Positions 45,312-54,188 of a DNA stretch of 64,000 nt are shown one piece after another. Every line of letters begins with the position of its first letter. Position 1 is the first letter of the stretch. The position numbers were made by a program, and so were the translations under genes. This DNA comes from Aquimarina algiphila (lineage in GTDB: Bacteria; Bacteroidota; Bacteroidia; Flavobacteriales; Flavobacteriaceae): the NCBI RefSeq assembly GCF_007489275.1, contig NZ_VLNR01000025.1, positions 1-64,000 of the forward strand, in the 5' to 3' direction. The notes under the pieces were generated by a model that searched no databases, was not told the origin of the DNA, and worked only from the letters and a program-made list of their open reading frames with translations.

Positions 45312-45887
45312 ATGAGAGCCACAATAACCATAATGATACTAACGCTAATGCCATTATCCATGCTATCACAGAAAAACAGAGAGTATCCTAAAGCATATGT
45401 GAATTTTAGTTTTTTTGAAGAAGTTGTAAAAGATGCAAAATTGCACAGAGCAAACAGACTTATAAGTTTCGCAAAATTCAATAAAATGTCAAAAAATAAA
45501 AACACTATAATTTTAGATACCCGTTCAAAAAAAATGTACGATAAGATGCATATAAAAGGTGCTGTTCATCTCAATTTTTCTGACTTCACAATAGAAACCT
45601 TATCTCGTATTATACCTACTAAAGACACGAGAATATTAATTTATTGTAATAACAATTTTGAACAGAAATATCCTTTTTTGGAAGCTTTCCCCACTAAGAA
45701 GATTTCACCAAAAAAGATTTCACCAAAAAATGAACCTTTCCCCGAAAAAACATTGGCTTTAAATATTCCAACATTTATAAATCTATTTGGTTATGGTTAT
45801 ACAAATGTTTACGAATTGGATGAGTTGTTGTCTTCTGATAGCGCAGTAGAACTTGAAGGAAATCGCCTTCCAATAGTGCCTAAATAA
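45312..45887 (+). CDS. Secreted rhodanese-like protein
   Basis: Starting at 45312 the product has 191 residues with a short signal peptide (MRATITIMILTLMPLSMLSQ). An earlier ATG at 45285 would overlap the VWA gene and spoil the signal. The rhodanese-like core is NTIILDTRSKKMYDKMHIKGAVHLN, then ETLSRIIPTKDTRILIYCNNNF, in which the cysteine of IYCNNNF is the expected active-site position. An in-frame duplication of 15 bases (45699-45713 and 45714-45728) gives KISPKKISPK. Sulfur transfer in the periplasm, or mere phosphate-like binding, is possible. A hairpin ends the two-gene unit. Confidence 0.8.
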   Translation: MRATITIMILTLMPLSMLSQKNREYPKAYVNFSFFEEVVKDAKLHRANRLISFAKFNKMSKNKNTIILDTRSKKMYDKMHIKGAVHLNFSDFTIETLSRIIPTKDTRILIYCNNNFEQKYPFLEAFPTKKISPKKISPKNEPFPEKTLALNIPTFINLFGYGYTNVYELDELLSSDSAVELEGNRLPIVPK

Positions 45888-45962
45888 CAAGAAAAAAATG
45901 AAGCTACAATAAAAAAAGTAGTGTTTAATGACAGCACATGAAGTAACTTCTTTAGAATTCTG

Positions 45963-46004
45963 AAACATATTACGCTTCTAATAATTTAGAACCGTAATAT
46001 GTTT
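45963..46004 (+). terminator. Hairpin after the rhodanese gene
   Basis: AAACATATTACG and CGTAATATGTTT pair perfectly over 12 bp with an 18-base loop. The T run behind is weak (GTTTATATTG), so it is terminator-like only. Confidence 0.5.
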
Positions 46005-46055
46005 ATATTGTTATTATACGATTTAAAAAATTAATCCCTTAATAAAATATAGCAC

Positions 46056-46433
46056 ATGAATCTAAAGGAAAACAAAAAAAATGCAATTGCATTTTACAAA
46101 ACGGCATATGAAGGAAACCCAAAAGATGCCATCACTAAGTATGTAGGTAAAGAATATATTCAACACAATCCTGATGTGGCAGATGGCATCGAAGGATTTA
46201 TCGCATATTTTGAAAGAATGCAAAAAGAATATCCTGATAAATCAATTGAATTTGTGAGATGTATTGCTGAAGAAAATCTAGTAGCGCTTCACACACATCA
46301 AAAATGGCCTGACAATGATGAGTATGTAACCATGGATTTTTTTCGGTTTGATGAGAACGGAAAAATATGTGAGCACTGGGATTCAATTCAACAAATCCCT
46401 AAAGATTCTGCAAACCCCAACACAATGTATTGA
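46056..46433 (+). CDS. SnoaL-like/NTF2-fold protein
   Basis: A 125-residue cytosolic protein with the SnoaL-like polyketide-cyclase layout. An N-terminal helix pair (NKKNAIAFYKTAYEGNPKDAI) is followed by YVGKEYIQHNPDVADGIEGF, the central EFVRCIAEENLVALHTHQKW strands, and the end MDFFRFDENGKICEHWDSIQ. The H and D of QHNPDVADG and the HWD near the end line the pocket in relatives. Most such proteins have unknown substrates. It stands alone between a terminator-like hairpin and the convergent PorP/SprF-like gene. Confidence 0.85.
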   Translation: MNLKENKKNAIAFYKTAYEGNPKDAITKYVGKEYIQHNPDVADGIEGFIAYFERMQKEYPDKSIEFVRCIAEENLVALHTHQKWPDNDEYVTMDFFRFDENGKICEHWDSIQQIPKDSANPNTMY

Positions 46434-46549
46434 TATTAGATTTAAAAGTATTGGATGCGAATATGATTTTTAATCATGAAAAATAAATATCCTAAAAGAA
46501 TAATTTATGTAATTAGATTCACAAAATTTCAGCAAACCTGTTTCTGATT

Positions 46550-47566
46550 TTATTTAGAATTAACGGCAGGACATTTACAATTCCATCTTTCCTTACGTTC
46601 TCCAAAATCATACCCCAAAGTAATTTGGTGAAAACCACCATCACTAAGTACAACAGAATTAGATTGATAACTATAGGTATATCCAACCAACCATTTTTTA
46701 TAATTCACCCCTACAAATGGTGTTATATACTGTAATTGTTGACTTTCTACCGAGGTTCCATTTTGAGAAAATTCTGCTCCATCCAAACTACGTCTGTAAG
46801 AAATCCCACCCCATAAAGTTCCAAAGTTAAAATCTTTATATGCTTTTAAATTAGCATCAATAGTACTTTCTTTGGTTTCATCTGTAGCCTGATACAGAAT
46901 AGAAGGCTCTAGGCTCAAAATATTCCCAATACCAAATAAATATCCTAGTGAAAATACATATCTACGTTGATTATTAGATTCCTGCACCGGAGTATCATTA
47001 TTAAAAGTATCTCGAGTTGTCGGTAAGATATTTTTGACCGTAAAATGAGCATACCATTCTAAAAAATTATATGACAATCCTACATCTACATTGTAGTAAA
47101 AATCTTTTTGAACTCTATCTAATATTACTGGATCAGGATCAGAAGGATCATCAAGCCCTCTTAAATCTAAATTAGACTGTATGAAGCCTGCACTCATACC
47201 AAAGGATAGCATATTTAAATCTGTTCTATCTCTAGAAAACAATAGATGATACGCATACGTAGCATAAAACCCCGTTTGAGAAAACCTTCCATTTTCATCT
47301 CTATACAGGATTCCTCCCCAACCAGATTTATCACCGGTTCTAAAATTAAGATTCAATGTTTGTAAGCTAGGCGCATTATCTACATCAAACCATTGCTTAC
47401 GAGCTGTAAGTCTGATCTTATTGGCATTGGCTGCACCTGCCATTGCAGGATGCACCAGATATAAGTTATCTGAAAGATAATCAGAGTATATAGGTATTCC
47501 TTCTTGCGAAAATCCAAATTGAAACACTAACGCTAAGAAGACTACATAAAATATTTTTAAGTTCAT
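46550..47566 (-). CDS. PorP/SprF-family type IX secretion-linked membrane protein
   Basis: A 338-residue outer-membrane barrel protein with signal peptide (residues 1-20, ending FGFSQE). The family start pattern IPIYSDYLSDNLYLVHPAMAGA is followed by KIRLTARKQWFDVDNAPSLQTL, a string of beta strands and the closing GGFHQITLGYDFGERKERW. PorP/SprF proteins anchor adhesins such as SprB exported through the type IX secretion system. Usually the partner adhesin gene is next to them, but none is present here. It could serve a protein encoded elsewhere or be a paralog with another role. The end WNCKCPAVNSK is cysteine-bearing. Confidence 0.9.
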   Translation of the reverse strand: MNLKIFYVVFLALVFQFGFSQEGIPIYSDYLSDNLYLVHPAMAGAANANKIRLTARKQWFDVDNAPSLQTLNLNFRTGDKSGWGGILYRDENGRFSQTGFYATYAYHLLFSRDRTDLNMLSFGMSAGFIQSNLDLRGLDDPSDPDPVILDRVQKDFYYNVDVGLSYNFLEWYAHFTVKNILPTTRDTFNNDTPVQESNNQRRYVFSLGYLFGIGNILSLEPSILYQATDETKESTIDANLKAYKDFNFGTLWGGISYRRSLDGAEFSQNGTSVESQQLQYITPFVGVNYKKWLVGYTYSYQSNSVVLSDGGFHQITLGYDFGERKERWNCKCPAVNSK

Positions 47567-47817
47567 TTGGGCTCTATCATTTACGGGGCTAAAATAGAAT
47601 TTGTGAATTTAACCTTAACTAATAAAAACAGCTTATATTGTAGGGATTCACATTTTTTTTCACTTCATCGCTACTTAACGACAGCTCCAAAGATATAAAT
47701 TTTTGTCAGAATACCAGATTTACAGTTTTATAAGAACAATACGTTAAAAAGTGTTAGCAATATAATTACACTACTTATATCGTTTTGCTTTTTAGTAAAT
47801 TTGCCAAAAATTAGCGC

Positions 47818-48729
47818 ATGGAAAAGAACTTTGAAATAAAAATAGAGGCGACTTCAAATCCAGGAATTGTTAAGTTTGAAGCAAACTACTTTTTGACTCA
47901 ACATACTAGTTATGAATTTGAGAATATAGATCAGGCTAAAAACTCTCCTCTAGCCCAACAATTGTTCTACTTACCTTTTGTAAAGAGAGTATTTATCGCA
48001 CAAAATTTTGTTGCCATTGATAAGTATGATATTGTAGAATGGTCAGATATACAAGAAGAGGTAGCAGAACAGATTAAAACATATCTTAATAGCGGAGAAC
48101 CTGTAATCAATGAAGTAGAAACCGAAGTCACAAAAAAGGTTCCTATTACAATCTATGCAGAAAGTACTCCTAACCCAGCCGTCCTTAAATTTGTTGCAAA
48201 CAAGAAATTAGTAACTACGGGACACGAATTTAAAAACATAGATGAGGCGACAGAAGCTCCTCTCGCACAAGAATTATTTCATTTCCCTTTTGTTAAAGAG
48301 GTATATATAGATGAAAATTATATTTCTATTGGCAAGTACGATATGGCCGATTGGAATGATATCACTACAGAGATAAGAGAATTTTTACGCAATTATCTCG
48401 AACAAGGCAAAGAAGTACTATCTGCTAATGCCACAGTATCCAAAAGCGAAGCAGAAAAACAAGCTGATGTTGACTTTGAAAAGCTAGATGACGTTTCTAA
48501 GGATATCATAAATATTATCGAAGAATATATAAAACCAGCGGTTGCAAGTGATGGAGGGAATATTCTATTTGATTCTTATGATCCAGAGAGCAAAGGAGTG
48601 AAAGTGGTTTTACAAGGAGCATGTAGTGGATGTCCTTCCTCCACTTTTACTTTAAAAAATGGAATTGAAAATATGCTGAAGGAGATGTTGAAAGATAAAG
48701 TAGAGTACGTTGAAGCGATCAATGGGTAG
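47818..48729 (+). CDS. Nfu-type iron-sulfur scaffold with duplicated N domain
   Basis: A 303-residue protein with two Nfu N-terminal domains in tandem (residues 3-100, KIEATSNPGIVKFEANYFL, and 110-205, TIYAESTPNPAVLKFVANKKL; both carry the LAQxLFxxPFVKxVxI pattern). A C-terminal NifU domain (about 225-303) contains the cluster-binding C-x-x-C in GACSGCPSSTFTLKNGIE. It carries Fe-S clusters to target enzymes. The duplicated N domain may be typical of Bacteroidota Nfu proteins. TAAATTTG (47796-47803) is a possible -7 element 14 bases before the ATG, without a clear -33 box. Confidence 0.93.
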   Translation: MEKNFEIKIEATSNPGIVKFEANYFLTQHTSYEFENIDQAKNSPLAQQLFYLPFVKRVFIAQNFVAIDKYDIVEWSDIQEEVAEQIKTYLNSGEPVINEVETEVTKKVPITIYAESTPNPAVLKFVANKKLVTTGHEFKNIDEATEAPLAQELFHFPFVKEVYIDENYISIGKYDMADWNDITTEIREFLRNYLEQGKEVLSANATVSKSEAEKQADVDFEKLDDVSKDIINIIEEYIKPAVASDGGNILFDSYDPESKGVKVVLQGACSGCPSSTFTLKNGIENMLKEMLKDKVEYVEAING

Positions 48730-48855
48730 TTCATCGAAAAACCTTTGATTACATCGAAAAAACTGTTAAAAGAATACCTGTTTTTTATTTCAAAAGAGTA
48801 AAGTATCTCGTATCTTAGAGATTATTCGTAAAACATTAACTAAAAAATCATTAAA

Positions 48856-49056
48856 ATGGCAATTGTTAAAGTAATTGAAATAATAGCAAGCTCTGAAAAA
48901 GGTTGGGAAGATGCAACTAGAAATGGAATAAAACAAGCTGGAAAAACGGTAAAAAACATCAAATCAGCTTGGGTATCTGACCAAAAAGTTATGATAAAAG
49001 ATAACGAAGTCTCAGAGTATAGAGTAAACCTTAAAGTATCGTTCGAAATAAAATAG
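48856..49056 (+). CDS. Dodecin
   Basis: A 66-residue protein with the dodecin pattern throughout: VIEIIASSEKGWEDATRNGI, KTVKNIKSAWVSDQKVMIKD (with the flavin-stacking tryptophan in SAWV) and EYRVNLKVSFEIK. Dodecins assemble into hollow dodecamers that store flavin in the cytosol. The length is normal. It follows the Nfu gene by 126 bases and is closed by a strong terminator at 49155. Confidence 0.93.
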   Translation: MAIVKVIEIIASSEKGWEDATRNGIKQAGKTVKNIKSAWVSDQKVMIKDNEVSEYRVNLKVSFEIK

Positions 49057-49154
49057 TATTCTCAATAGTATTTTCTAAGATAATCCATATTTGTATATTG
49101 AAGTTTAGATATACTTAAAATGAAGAAAATCTAATTTATTTCATAAAATTAGAC

Positions 49155-49184
49155 AGCATCTCAATATTCTTGGGATGCTTTTTA
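49155..49184 (+). terminator. Terminator after dodecin
   Basis: AGCATCTCAA pairs with TTGGGATGCT (10 bp, one G-U) around a 5-base loop and is followed by five T. Confidence 0.8.
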
Positions 49185-49215
49185 TATTTTTAAGGATTAC
49201 TAAAGTCAAACAAAA

Positions 49216-51318
49216 ATGAAATATTGGTTTCTCATCTTACTAATTTTAAATATCTCTTGCACAAGTCAAAACAAACCACAACCCATGGAACACGAATACA
49301 CTAATGATTTAATTCATGAAACCAGTCCATATTTATTACAGCATGCACATAATCCTGTAAACTGGAAACCTTGGGGAGAAAAAGCACTGGATCAAGCCAA
49401 AAAAGAGAATAAGCTTATCATTGTAAGTATTGGGTATGCAGCTTGTCATTGGTGTCATGTGATGGAGCATGAAAGCTTTGAAGACCCAAAGGTTGCAGAG
49501 ATCATGAATACTAATTTCATTAATATTAAAGTCGATCGTGAGGAGCGTCCGGATATTGATCAGGTATATATGAATGCGGTACAATTAATGACCGGTAGTG
49601 GTGGATGGCCTCTTAATATGATAACGTTACCCGATGGAAGACCCGTTTGGGGAGGAACATATTTTCCTAAAGGAAACTGGGTTGACGCACTCGAACAAAT
49701 TGCTGGATTGCACGAAAAACAACCTGATAAACTTGTCGAATATGCTGATAAACTTGAACAAGGTATAAAAGCCGTAGATGTTATTGATGTAAATACTAAT
49801 GAAATCAATTTTGAAAAAGAATTCATTGCCTCATCTGTTAAAGAATGGAGTGCAAATTTTGATCATCAAAAAGGTGGGACAAAACGTGTTCCAAAATTTA
49901 TGATGCCAAATAATTATCAGTTTTTACTTCGATACGCCTACCAAACAAATGATGAAGAATTATTAGCTTTTGTAAAAAACACATTACAAAAAATATCATA
50001 TGGTGGTGTCTATGATCACATTGGAGGAGGTTTTTCAAGATATTCTACAGATGACAAATGGCACGTTCCGCATTTTGAAAAAATGCTATATGACAATGCT
50101 CAACTAGTAAGTTTATATTCTGATGCATATCTCATCACTAAAGATCCATGGTTTAAAACTGTTGTATATGAAACTTTAGATTTTGTATCACGAGAACTCA
50201 CTAATGAAGAGGGTGCTTTTTATTCTTCATTAGATGCTGATAGCAACACTCCAGAAGGCGAGTTAGAAGAAGGTGCTTTTTATGTATGGACAAAAGAAGA
50301 GCTTAAAAAACTTTTAGAAGAAGATTATGAACTCTTTTCTTCATATTACAACATAAACGCATATGGCTTTTGGGAAAAAGAAAATTATGTCCTAATAAGA
50401 AAGGACACTGATCAAAAAATATCTGATGATAATAATATAAATTCAGAAATACTTGCTGAAAAAGTTTCAAATTGGAAAAAAGTTTTACTTCAAGAACGTG
50501 AAGAACGCTCAAGACCAAGATTAGATGATAAGACATTAACTTCCTGGAATGCTTTAATGTTAAAAGGTTACCTCGATGCTTATCGTGTTTTTGGGGAGAA
50601 AGCATTTCTTAATGCAGCAATAAAGAATGCAACATTTATTACAAAAAATCAACTTCAAAATAACCAATCATTGTTTCATAATTATAAAAATGGTAAAAGC
50701 ACAGTGAATGGCTACTTAGAAGATTATGCACTTGTTATCGAAGCATTTATTGTTCTTTATCAAAATACTTTTGATTCTGAATGGCTCGACATAGCGAATC
50801 AACTTACAGAATACACGTTAACACATTTCTTTGATAAAACAAAAAATATATTCTACTTCACTTCAGATGAAGATCCAGAACTTATTTCACGAACCATAGA
50901 GTATAATGACAATGTAATTCCTGCATCCAATTCTATAATGGGTAAAAACCTATTTCTACTATCTCATTATTATGACCGTTCTGATTATAAAGAAATAAGC
51001 GAGAAAATGCTTCATAATATTCAACCACAAATTGAATCGTATGCTTCTGGATATTCTAATTGGTTAGATCTTATGCTTAATTTTTCTTTTAATTTCTATG
51101 AACTAGTGATTGTTGGAAATGATGCTGAAAATAAGTTAAAAGAATTAAATCAAACATACATCCCCAACAAGTTATTGGCAGGAAGTGTATCTGATTCTGA
51201 CCAGGCATTACTTAAAAATAGATTTGATCAAGATAGAACATTGATTTATACCTGTGTAAATAATGCATGTAAATTTCCGGTTGAAGACACAAACGAGGTC
51301 CTTAAAATGATCGACTAG
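49216..51318 (+). CDS. DUF255 thioredoxin-like lipoprotein (YyaL/SSP411 type)
   Basis: A 700-residue protein. The N-terminal DUF255 domain has NRL-type [26 protein letters not shown] and the C-x-x-C in [20 protein letters not shown]. The conserved [20 protein letters not shown] and [20 protein letters not shown] follow. The remainder is an alpha/alpha-toroid-like glycosidase fold ([65 protein letters not shown]). The family is normally cytosolic, but this copy starts with a lipoprotein signal ([16 protein letters not shown]), so it should be anchored outside the cytosol. Its biochemical role is not established. Confidence 0.92.
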   Translation: MKYWFLILLILNISCTSQNKPQPMEHEYTNDLIHETSPYLLQHAHNPVNWKPWGEKALDQAKKENKLIIVSIGYAACHWCHVMEHESFEDPKVAEIMNTNFINIKVDREERPDIDQVYMNAVQLMTGSGGWPLNMITLPDGRPVWGGTYFPKGNWVDALEQIAGLHEKQPDKLVEYADKLEQGIKAVDVIDVNTNEINFEKEFIASSVKEWSANFDHQKGGTKRVPKFMMPNNYQFLLRYAYQTNDEELLAFVKNTLQKISYGGVYDHIGGGFSRYSTDDKWHVPHFEKMLYDNAQLVSLYSDAYLITKDPWFKTVVYETLDFVSRELTNEEGAFYSSLDADSNTPEGELEEGAFYVWTKEELKKLLEEDYELFSSYYNINAYGFWEKENYVLIRKDTDQKISDDNNINSEILAEKVSNWKKVLLQEREERSRPRLDDKTLTSWNALMLKGYLDAYRVFGEKAFLNAAIKNATFITKNQLQNNQSLFHNYKNGKSTVNGYLEDYALVIEAFIVLYQNTFDSEWLDIANQLTEYTLTHFFDKTKNIFYFTSDEDPELISRTIEYNDNVIPASNSIMGKNLFLLSHYYDRSDYKEISEKMLHNIQPQIESYASGYSNWLDLMLNFSFNFYELVIVGNDAENKLKELNQTYIPNKLLAGSVSDSDQALLKNRFDQDRTLIYTCVNNACKFPVEDTNEVLKMID

Positions 51319-51426
51319 TGCTTTTATAATTTCTCTAAAAATGCATCAAAATTAGCAGATAATAGAGGATTTTAATCTTTTAAACTTACTGATTAACATG
51401 TATTTGTGACTAAAATCTTACAAAAA

Positions 51427-51443
51427 TTACGGTTTTAACGTAA
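51427..51443. promoter_or_regulatory. Second copy of the TTACGGTT-type candidate operator
   Basis: TTACGGTTTTAACGTAA differs from the block at 23811 at two positions. As there, it is followed by A-rich sequence and CTATGTGAATT. It lies 163 bases before the ATG at 51606. TAAATTTA at 51577 may be the -7 element. Confidence 0.4.
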
Positions 51444-51605
51444 AAAATCTATGTGAATTTTCTGTTAAATTGCTTATTTTTTTCATAATAATTGATTAAG
51501 CAATGCCTTTTCAATGAATAATCCGTAAAAATTGTACTAAAAAACCATAAAAATTTTATTTAAAGTGTTATTTTTTTAAATTTATCACACCTAAATCGAT
51601 GAATT

Positions 51606-52319
51606 ATGAAGAGAATACTACTTGTTTTATGCCTAGCAGCATTTTCTGCTTCGTTTGCTCAAATACCAACAAGTTTACTCGTACCCACCTCAAGAGTAAA
51701 CACTTTTGATGAATATGATGGAAGTATTTATCTAAAATCTCGTTATAAAGAATCTAGCGTTATTGATGAAAAATCCAGCGCTTATGATGCCAAGTTAAAA
51801 TATAACATTTATAACGATGGATTAGAACATACATCTAGATCAGGTGAATTGTATGAATTAGTTAAAAGACCAACCGTACATGCCCGAATCGATGGTGATT
51901 ATTTTTACTATTGTAATTTTAAAAGTCCTAGAGGACTTGATAGAGAGGGATATTATGTATTAGTAGAGTTAACAGATAGATATCGTATTTACAAAAGATT
52001 TACGCTAGAAATTAAAGACCCTGAAAAAAAAGCAATAGTAAGTAGTGGTATTGCAGAACCAGGATCAATTAGAACTATTACTTCTTACTATATAGAAGAG
52101 GCTGAAGTGATTATGGAATTGCCTCTCAATAAAAAAGAAATGCTAGCAACTTTTAGCGATAAAGAAAATGAACTTAAGGAATATATTAAGAAAGAAAAAA
52201 TTCGTCTAAAAAAGGAAGAGGACCTTATTCGCTTTGTTGCCCGATATAATGCATTAAAAAGTGATGAAACTTCCCAGAATAGAAGTCTCCTAAGCAATGC
52301 TACTTCAGGTAGAAATTAA
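51606..52319 (+). CDS. Secreted protein, tandem paralog 1
   Basis: A 237-residue protein with signal peptide (residues 1-18, ending SASFAQ). It has an N-terminal beta-rich half (YDGSIYLKSRYKESSVIDEKS, YDAKLKYNIYNDGLEH, DYFYYCNFKSPRG, REGYYVLVELTDRYRIYKRF). The C-terminal half starts ITSYYIEEAEVIMELPLNKK and becomes a long basic-acidic coiled coil (KENELKEYIKKEKIRLKKEE, then DLIRFVARYNALKS). It is shared with the product at 52583, the second half almost unchanged. No known family was recognised. It is not obviously membrane-bound. A long hairpin lies between the two copies, so they may be transcribed separately. Confidence 0.8.
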   Translation: MKRILLVLCLAAFSASFAQIPTSLLVPTSRVNTFDEYDGSIYLKSRYKESSVIDEKSSAYDAKLKYNIYNDGLEHTSRSGELYELVKRPTVHARIDGDYFYYCNFKSPRGLDREGYYVLVELTDRYRIYKRFTLEIKDPEKKAIVSSGIAEPGSIRTITSYYIEEAEVIMELPLNKKEMLATFSDKENELKEYIKKEKIRLKKEEDLIRFVARYNALKSDETSQNRSLLSNATSGRN

Positions 52320-52387
52320 TGAATACTTTGTTTTTTTACTTGAAATGATCTTAGACCATATAGATTCTTATTTTTCAATACAATTAT

Positions 52388-52435
52388 TTTTAATCGTCTA
52401 ACTATAAATAGAAATTTGTAGTTAGACGATTAAAA
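52388..52435. repeat. Long stem-loop between the tandem paralogs
   Basis: TTTTAATCGTCTAACTA and TAGTTAGACGATTAAAA pair perfectly over 17 bp. The stem can extend by four more pairs (one G-U), leaving a 6-base loop. No T run follows on either strand apart from the stem ends, so it is either an unusual terminator or another structured element. Confidence 0.55.
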
Positions 52436-52582
52436 TTATATGGATTTATTAGTACAAATACCTTTTTATCTTAATATTCAAAAAAATTAAAAAATTCTCA
52501 AATCAAACAACAACAATTAAACTAAAAAAACTACATTGCTCTTAATCAAACGCTTAACAAACTCAACCTAAAATTACAAACT

Positions 52583-53284
52583 ATGGGAAAAACACTACTC
52601 TTATTTTTAACAATATCATCTTTATCATTTGCCCAATTACCGAAAAGTTTAGTTACAGACATTCAAGAAGATTATACATATAGTGATTATACCGGATCTG
52701 TTTATATGAATCCTAGCTATAAAGAATCTAGCGTTATACATGAAAAGTCAACTACATATCATGCAAAATTAAGATACAACATTCAAACTGACGCTATAGA
52801 ATATAAGTCTCAATCAACATTATATGAATTAGTCAAAAACCAAACTACTCATGTAAGAATTGAGGAAAACTATTTCTACTACTGTAATTTTAAAAATCAA
52901 CGAGGCCTGAGCAGACCTGGATATTATGTATTAGTAGAATTGACAGATTTATATAGTATTTACAAAAAATACTCTCTTAGCATAACTGATGTTGAGAATC
53001 AAGGAATTAGTGGCAGCGCTGTTAAACCTGGTAAAATCAGACAAGTTATCACCTATTATATAGAAGAAGCAGGAGTGATCATGGAACTCCCTTTAAATAA
53101 AAAAGAAATGTTAGCAACATTTAGCGATAAAGAAAATGAACTCAAGGAATACCTCAAGAAAGAAAAAATTCGTTTAAAAAAGGAAGAGGACCTTATTCGC
53201 TTTGTTGCCAGATACAATGCTTTAAAAAGCTCTGATTCTAGTCCTTCGCACAGCCTTTTAAGCAATACCGATAGAGCAAATTAA
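52583..53284 (+). CDS. Secreted protein, tandem paralog 2
   Basis: A 233-residue protein with signal peptide (residues 1-17, ending LSFAQ), the tandem copy of the product at 51606. Shared are YKESSVI, EKS, YHAKLRYNI, YELVK, YFYYCNFK, PGYYVLVELTD and, very strongly, the last 90 residues (IMELPLNKKEMLATFSDKEN, then KKEKIRLKKEEDLIRFVARY). The first half differs much more (LPKSLVTDIQEDYTYSDYTG). The function is unknown. The gene is followed by a hairpin at 53308 and is convergent with tsaB. Confidence 0.8.
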   Translation: MGKTLLLFLTISSLSFAQLPKSLVTDIQEDYTYSDYTGSVYMNPSYKESSVIHEKSTTYHAKLRYNIQTDAIEYKSQSTLYELVKNQTTHVRIEENYFYYCNFKNQRGLSRPGYYVLVELTDLYSIYKKYSLSITDVENQGISGSAVKPGKIRQVITYYIEEAGVIMELPLNKKEMLATFSDKENELKEYLKKEKIRLKKEEDLIRFVARYNALKSSDSSPSHSLLSNTDRAN

Positions 53285-53307
53285 ATATCTAAGAAAATAC
53301 ATGTATG

Positions 53308-53342
53308 TACATTGTCATTTATTCTCAACAAATGACAATGTA
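53308..53342. terminator. Hairpin between paralog 2 and tsaB
   Basis: TACATTGTCATTT and AAATGACAATGTA pair over 13 bp with a 9-base loop. The plus side continues TTTTAATA, so it may end both convergent genes. Confidence 0.55.
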
Positions 53343-53386
53343 TTTTAATAAATACTGGTGGATAGTAGAACTCTACAAGAAAAGAG

Positions 53387-54049
53387 TTAACCACTTACAA
53401 AATCTTTTAAATAATAAGGTTCAAAATACCCTACATCTTCAAAATCTTTGTCTTGATATTTAGAATGGCTCAATACCGCCATCTCTTGTGCAGATGGCAA
53501 TTTGTTTTCAACAAAAATCGCATTACTTGCATTGCATATGGCAGAAAACTTCTCTACGCCATTACCAACAAAATACACATTCTTCTTATCAAGATATTTT
53601 TTAAAGGAATCTTCAGTGAGAATTTCTGCTTTTGTATCCCTTAGCTGTTCATTCTGATTAGAGAAAATTGCAGAATACACTTCCATTCTTCGTGCATCAA
53701 TCATAGGAACGATATATGATTCGTTTTCTGAGTCTATTTGTAATGCCAATGACCGTAATGTTGATATAGCAATTAATGGAATATCTAACGCATAACACAG
53801 TCCTTTTGCAGCAGAAACTCCAATTCTTAATCCTGTATATGAACCAGGCCCTTTACTCACTGCAACTGCCGCAATATCTTTTAATGATATACCAGCCCTT
53901 GATATAACTTTATTAATAAAATTATGCAATCTTTCTGCGTGAGAATATGATGTATTATAATCTTCTTCTAAACAAATTATCTCTCTTTCTTTGGCTAAAG
54001 CTACAGAACAATTTGTTGTTGAAGTTTCTATACAGAGAATATAGGCCAT
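53387..54049 (-). CDS. tsaB: tRNA threonylcarbamoyladenosine synthesis protein TsaB
   Basis: A 220-residue protein of the ASKHA fold. It forms the TsaB-TsaD-TsaE complex that makes t6A37 in ANN-decoding tRNAs. Landmarks are ILCIETSTTNCSVALAKERE (N-terminal phosphate-1-like loop), NTSYSHAERLHNFI, and the signature VAVSKGPGSYTGLRIGVSAAKGLCYAL (about residues 62-88), followed by VPMIDARRMEVYSAIF. It is not a TsaD, as the metal-binding H-x-x-x-H is absent. TATCTTTG (54072-54065) fits a -7 element but has no -33 box at standard spacing. It lies downstream of the efflux cluster, as I recall in related genomes. Confidence 0.94.
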   Translation of the reverse strand: MAYILCIETSTTNCSVALAKEREIICLEEDYNTSYSHAERLHNFINKVISRAGISLKDIAAVAVSKGPGSYTGLRIGVSAAKGLCYALDIPLIAISTLRSLALQIDSENESYIVPMIDARRMEVYSAIFSNQNEQLRDTKAEILTEDSFKKYLDKKNVYFVGNGVEKFSAICNASNAIFVENKLPSAQEMAVLSHSKYQDKDFEDVGYFEPYYLKDFVSG

Positions 54050-54188
54050 TGATTAAAATTTGGGCAAAGATAATCTAAATAGATAAATTATCTTATCTCC
54101 TCAACCATCATTCATTACTTGTTTTATACTGAGAGAAATCTCAAACACAAGTGCACATAAACAGTTTTATGCTATACTTTACAAGTAC

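Noticed and set aside
44125-45887. VWA and rhodanese genes as a defence or MoxR-type system
   Set aside because: No AAA ATPase, nuclease or other effector is next to them, and both products carry export signals.
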